Part shown: positions 6,202-6,404 of the stretch, piece by piece | Numbering within the stretch: position 1 is the stretch's first letter | Layout: every line of letters starts with the position of its first letter | DNA from: Aquifex aeolicus | GTDB lineage: Bacteria > Aquificota > Aquificia > Aquificales > Aquificaceae | Assembly: GCA_015662815.1 (NCBI GenBank) | Contig: DQTK01000092.1 | Location: forward strand, 1-6,404 | Reading direction: 5' to 3' | Length of the DNA: 6,404 bases | Program-made: the position numbers and the translations under genes | The notes under the pieces: model-generated | Database searches by the model: none | Told to the model about the DNA's origin: nothing | What the model saw: only the letters and a program-made list of their open reading frames with translations

Positions 6202-6404
6202 TCAAACCAATATTCCTAAAATCTTTAACTGTTCCATAAAGTCGTAAAGATCTCTTCTAGCTATATCTTCATCAACCTCAAACTCCTCAGTTAGATCTCT
6301 TACAATTTCTTCCTCTCCATTACCTTCTCTAAGTTTCTTTAAGATGAATAGACCCGTTTCATTGACAACAAAAGAATTTCCAGTTTCAGGATCAAAAATA
6401 AACC
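6202..6404 (-). CDS. PqqD-like small protein, C-terminal part (5' end off the window)
   Basis: Translating the minus strand from the right edge gives 66 residues to a TGA at 6204-6202. They contain FDPETGNSFVVNETGLFILK, then LREG, EEIVRDLTEEFEVDED, and a final DFMEQLKILGILV. This is the pattern of the PqqD family: a short beta hairpin with VNETG, a helix ending in a leucine-rich stretch, an acidic helix V-DLTEEF-VDE, and a last helix closing with LG-L. Family members are winged-helix peptide-binding domains of about 90 residues. PqqD carries the PqqA precursor to its radical-SAM enzyme, and related RRE domains bind leader peptides in RiPP pathways. The missing N-terminus should be about 20-30 residues. 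It is probably the gene just upstream of the ATP-grasp ligase in one operon. No precursor peptide or radical-SAM gene is visible here. Confidence 0.78.
   Translation of the reverse strand, partial: FIFDPETGNSFVVNETGLFILKKLREGNGEEEIVRDLTEEFEVDEDIARRDLYDFMEQLKILGILV

Overview
The window is AT-rich and densely coding. It looks like part of a thermophilic Gram-negative (diderm) bacterial chromosome, most likely Aquificota or something similar. Arginine is mostly written AGA/AGG, ATA is frequent for isoleucine, the proteins are rich in Lys, Glu, Ile and Tyr, intergenic gaps are tiny, and an outer-membrane beta-barrel gene is present. The lineage is an inference from composition and has not been checked by database search.

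Right part (3787-6404, all minus strand, read right to left): a three-gene operon enters from the right edge. It starts with the C-terminal two thirds of a PqqD-like small protein (6202-6404). Next come an ATP-grasp ligase of unassigned substrate (5143-6183) and a fold-type III PLP decarboxylase of the diaminopimelate/ornithine decarboxylase superfamily (3787-5139). Gaps are 18 and 3 nt, and both downstream genes have strong Shine-Dalgarno sites. Together they resemble a small-molecule or peptide-tailoring pathway: a peptide chaperone/recognition domain, an amide- or peptide-bond-forming ligase, and an amino-acid decarboxylase.

Middle (1661-3790, plus strand): a 709-residue fusion of a urea-transporter-family membrane channel, a complete M23 (LytM-type) zinc peptidase domain, and an unrecognised C-terminal region of about 190 residues. 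It converges on the decarboxylase gene and the two stop codons overlap by 4 nt. Its start region is ambiguous: either a leaderless ATG or a later start behind an internal GAGGAG.

Left part (1-1647, minus strand): divergent from the fusion gene lie a secreted beta-barrel outer-membrane protein (766-1647) and, with its ATG abutting that gene's stop codon, a secreted five-repeat TPR protein (151-765). A TPR scaffold plus a barrel suggests an envelope export or assembly pair. The left edge may hold the 5' end of one more gene (1-91).

Working hypothesis (inference): the ligase/decarboxylase/PqqD genes make or modify a compound. The channel-peptidase fusion and the TPR/barrel pair handle its movement across, or its action in, the envelope. 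No mobile elements, CRISPR arrays, tRNA/rRNA genes or convincing terminators were seen. The longest stretch without a confident gene is 1-150.
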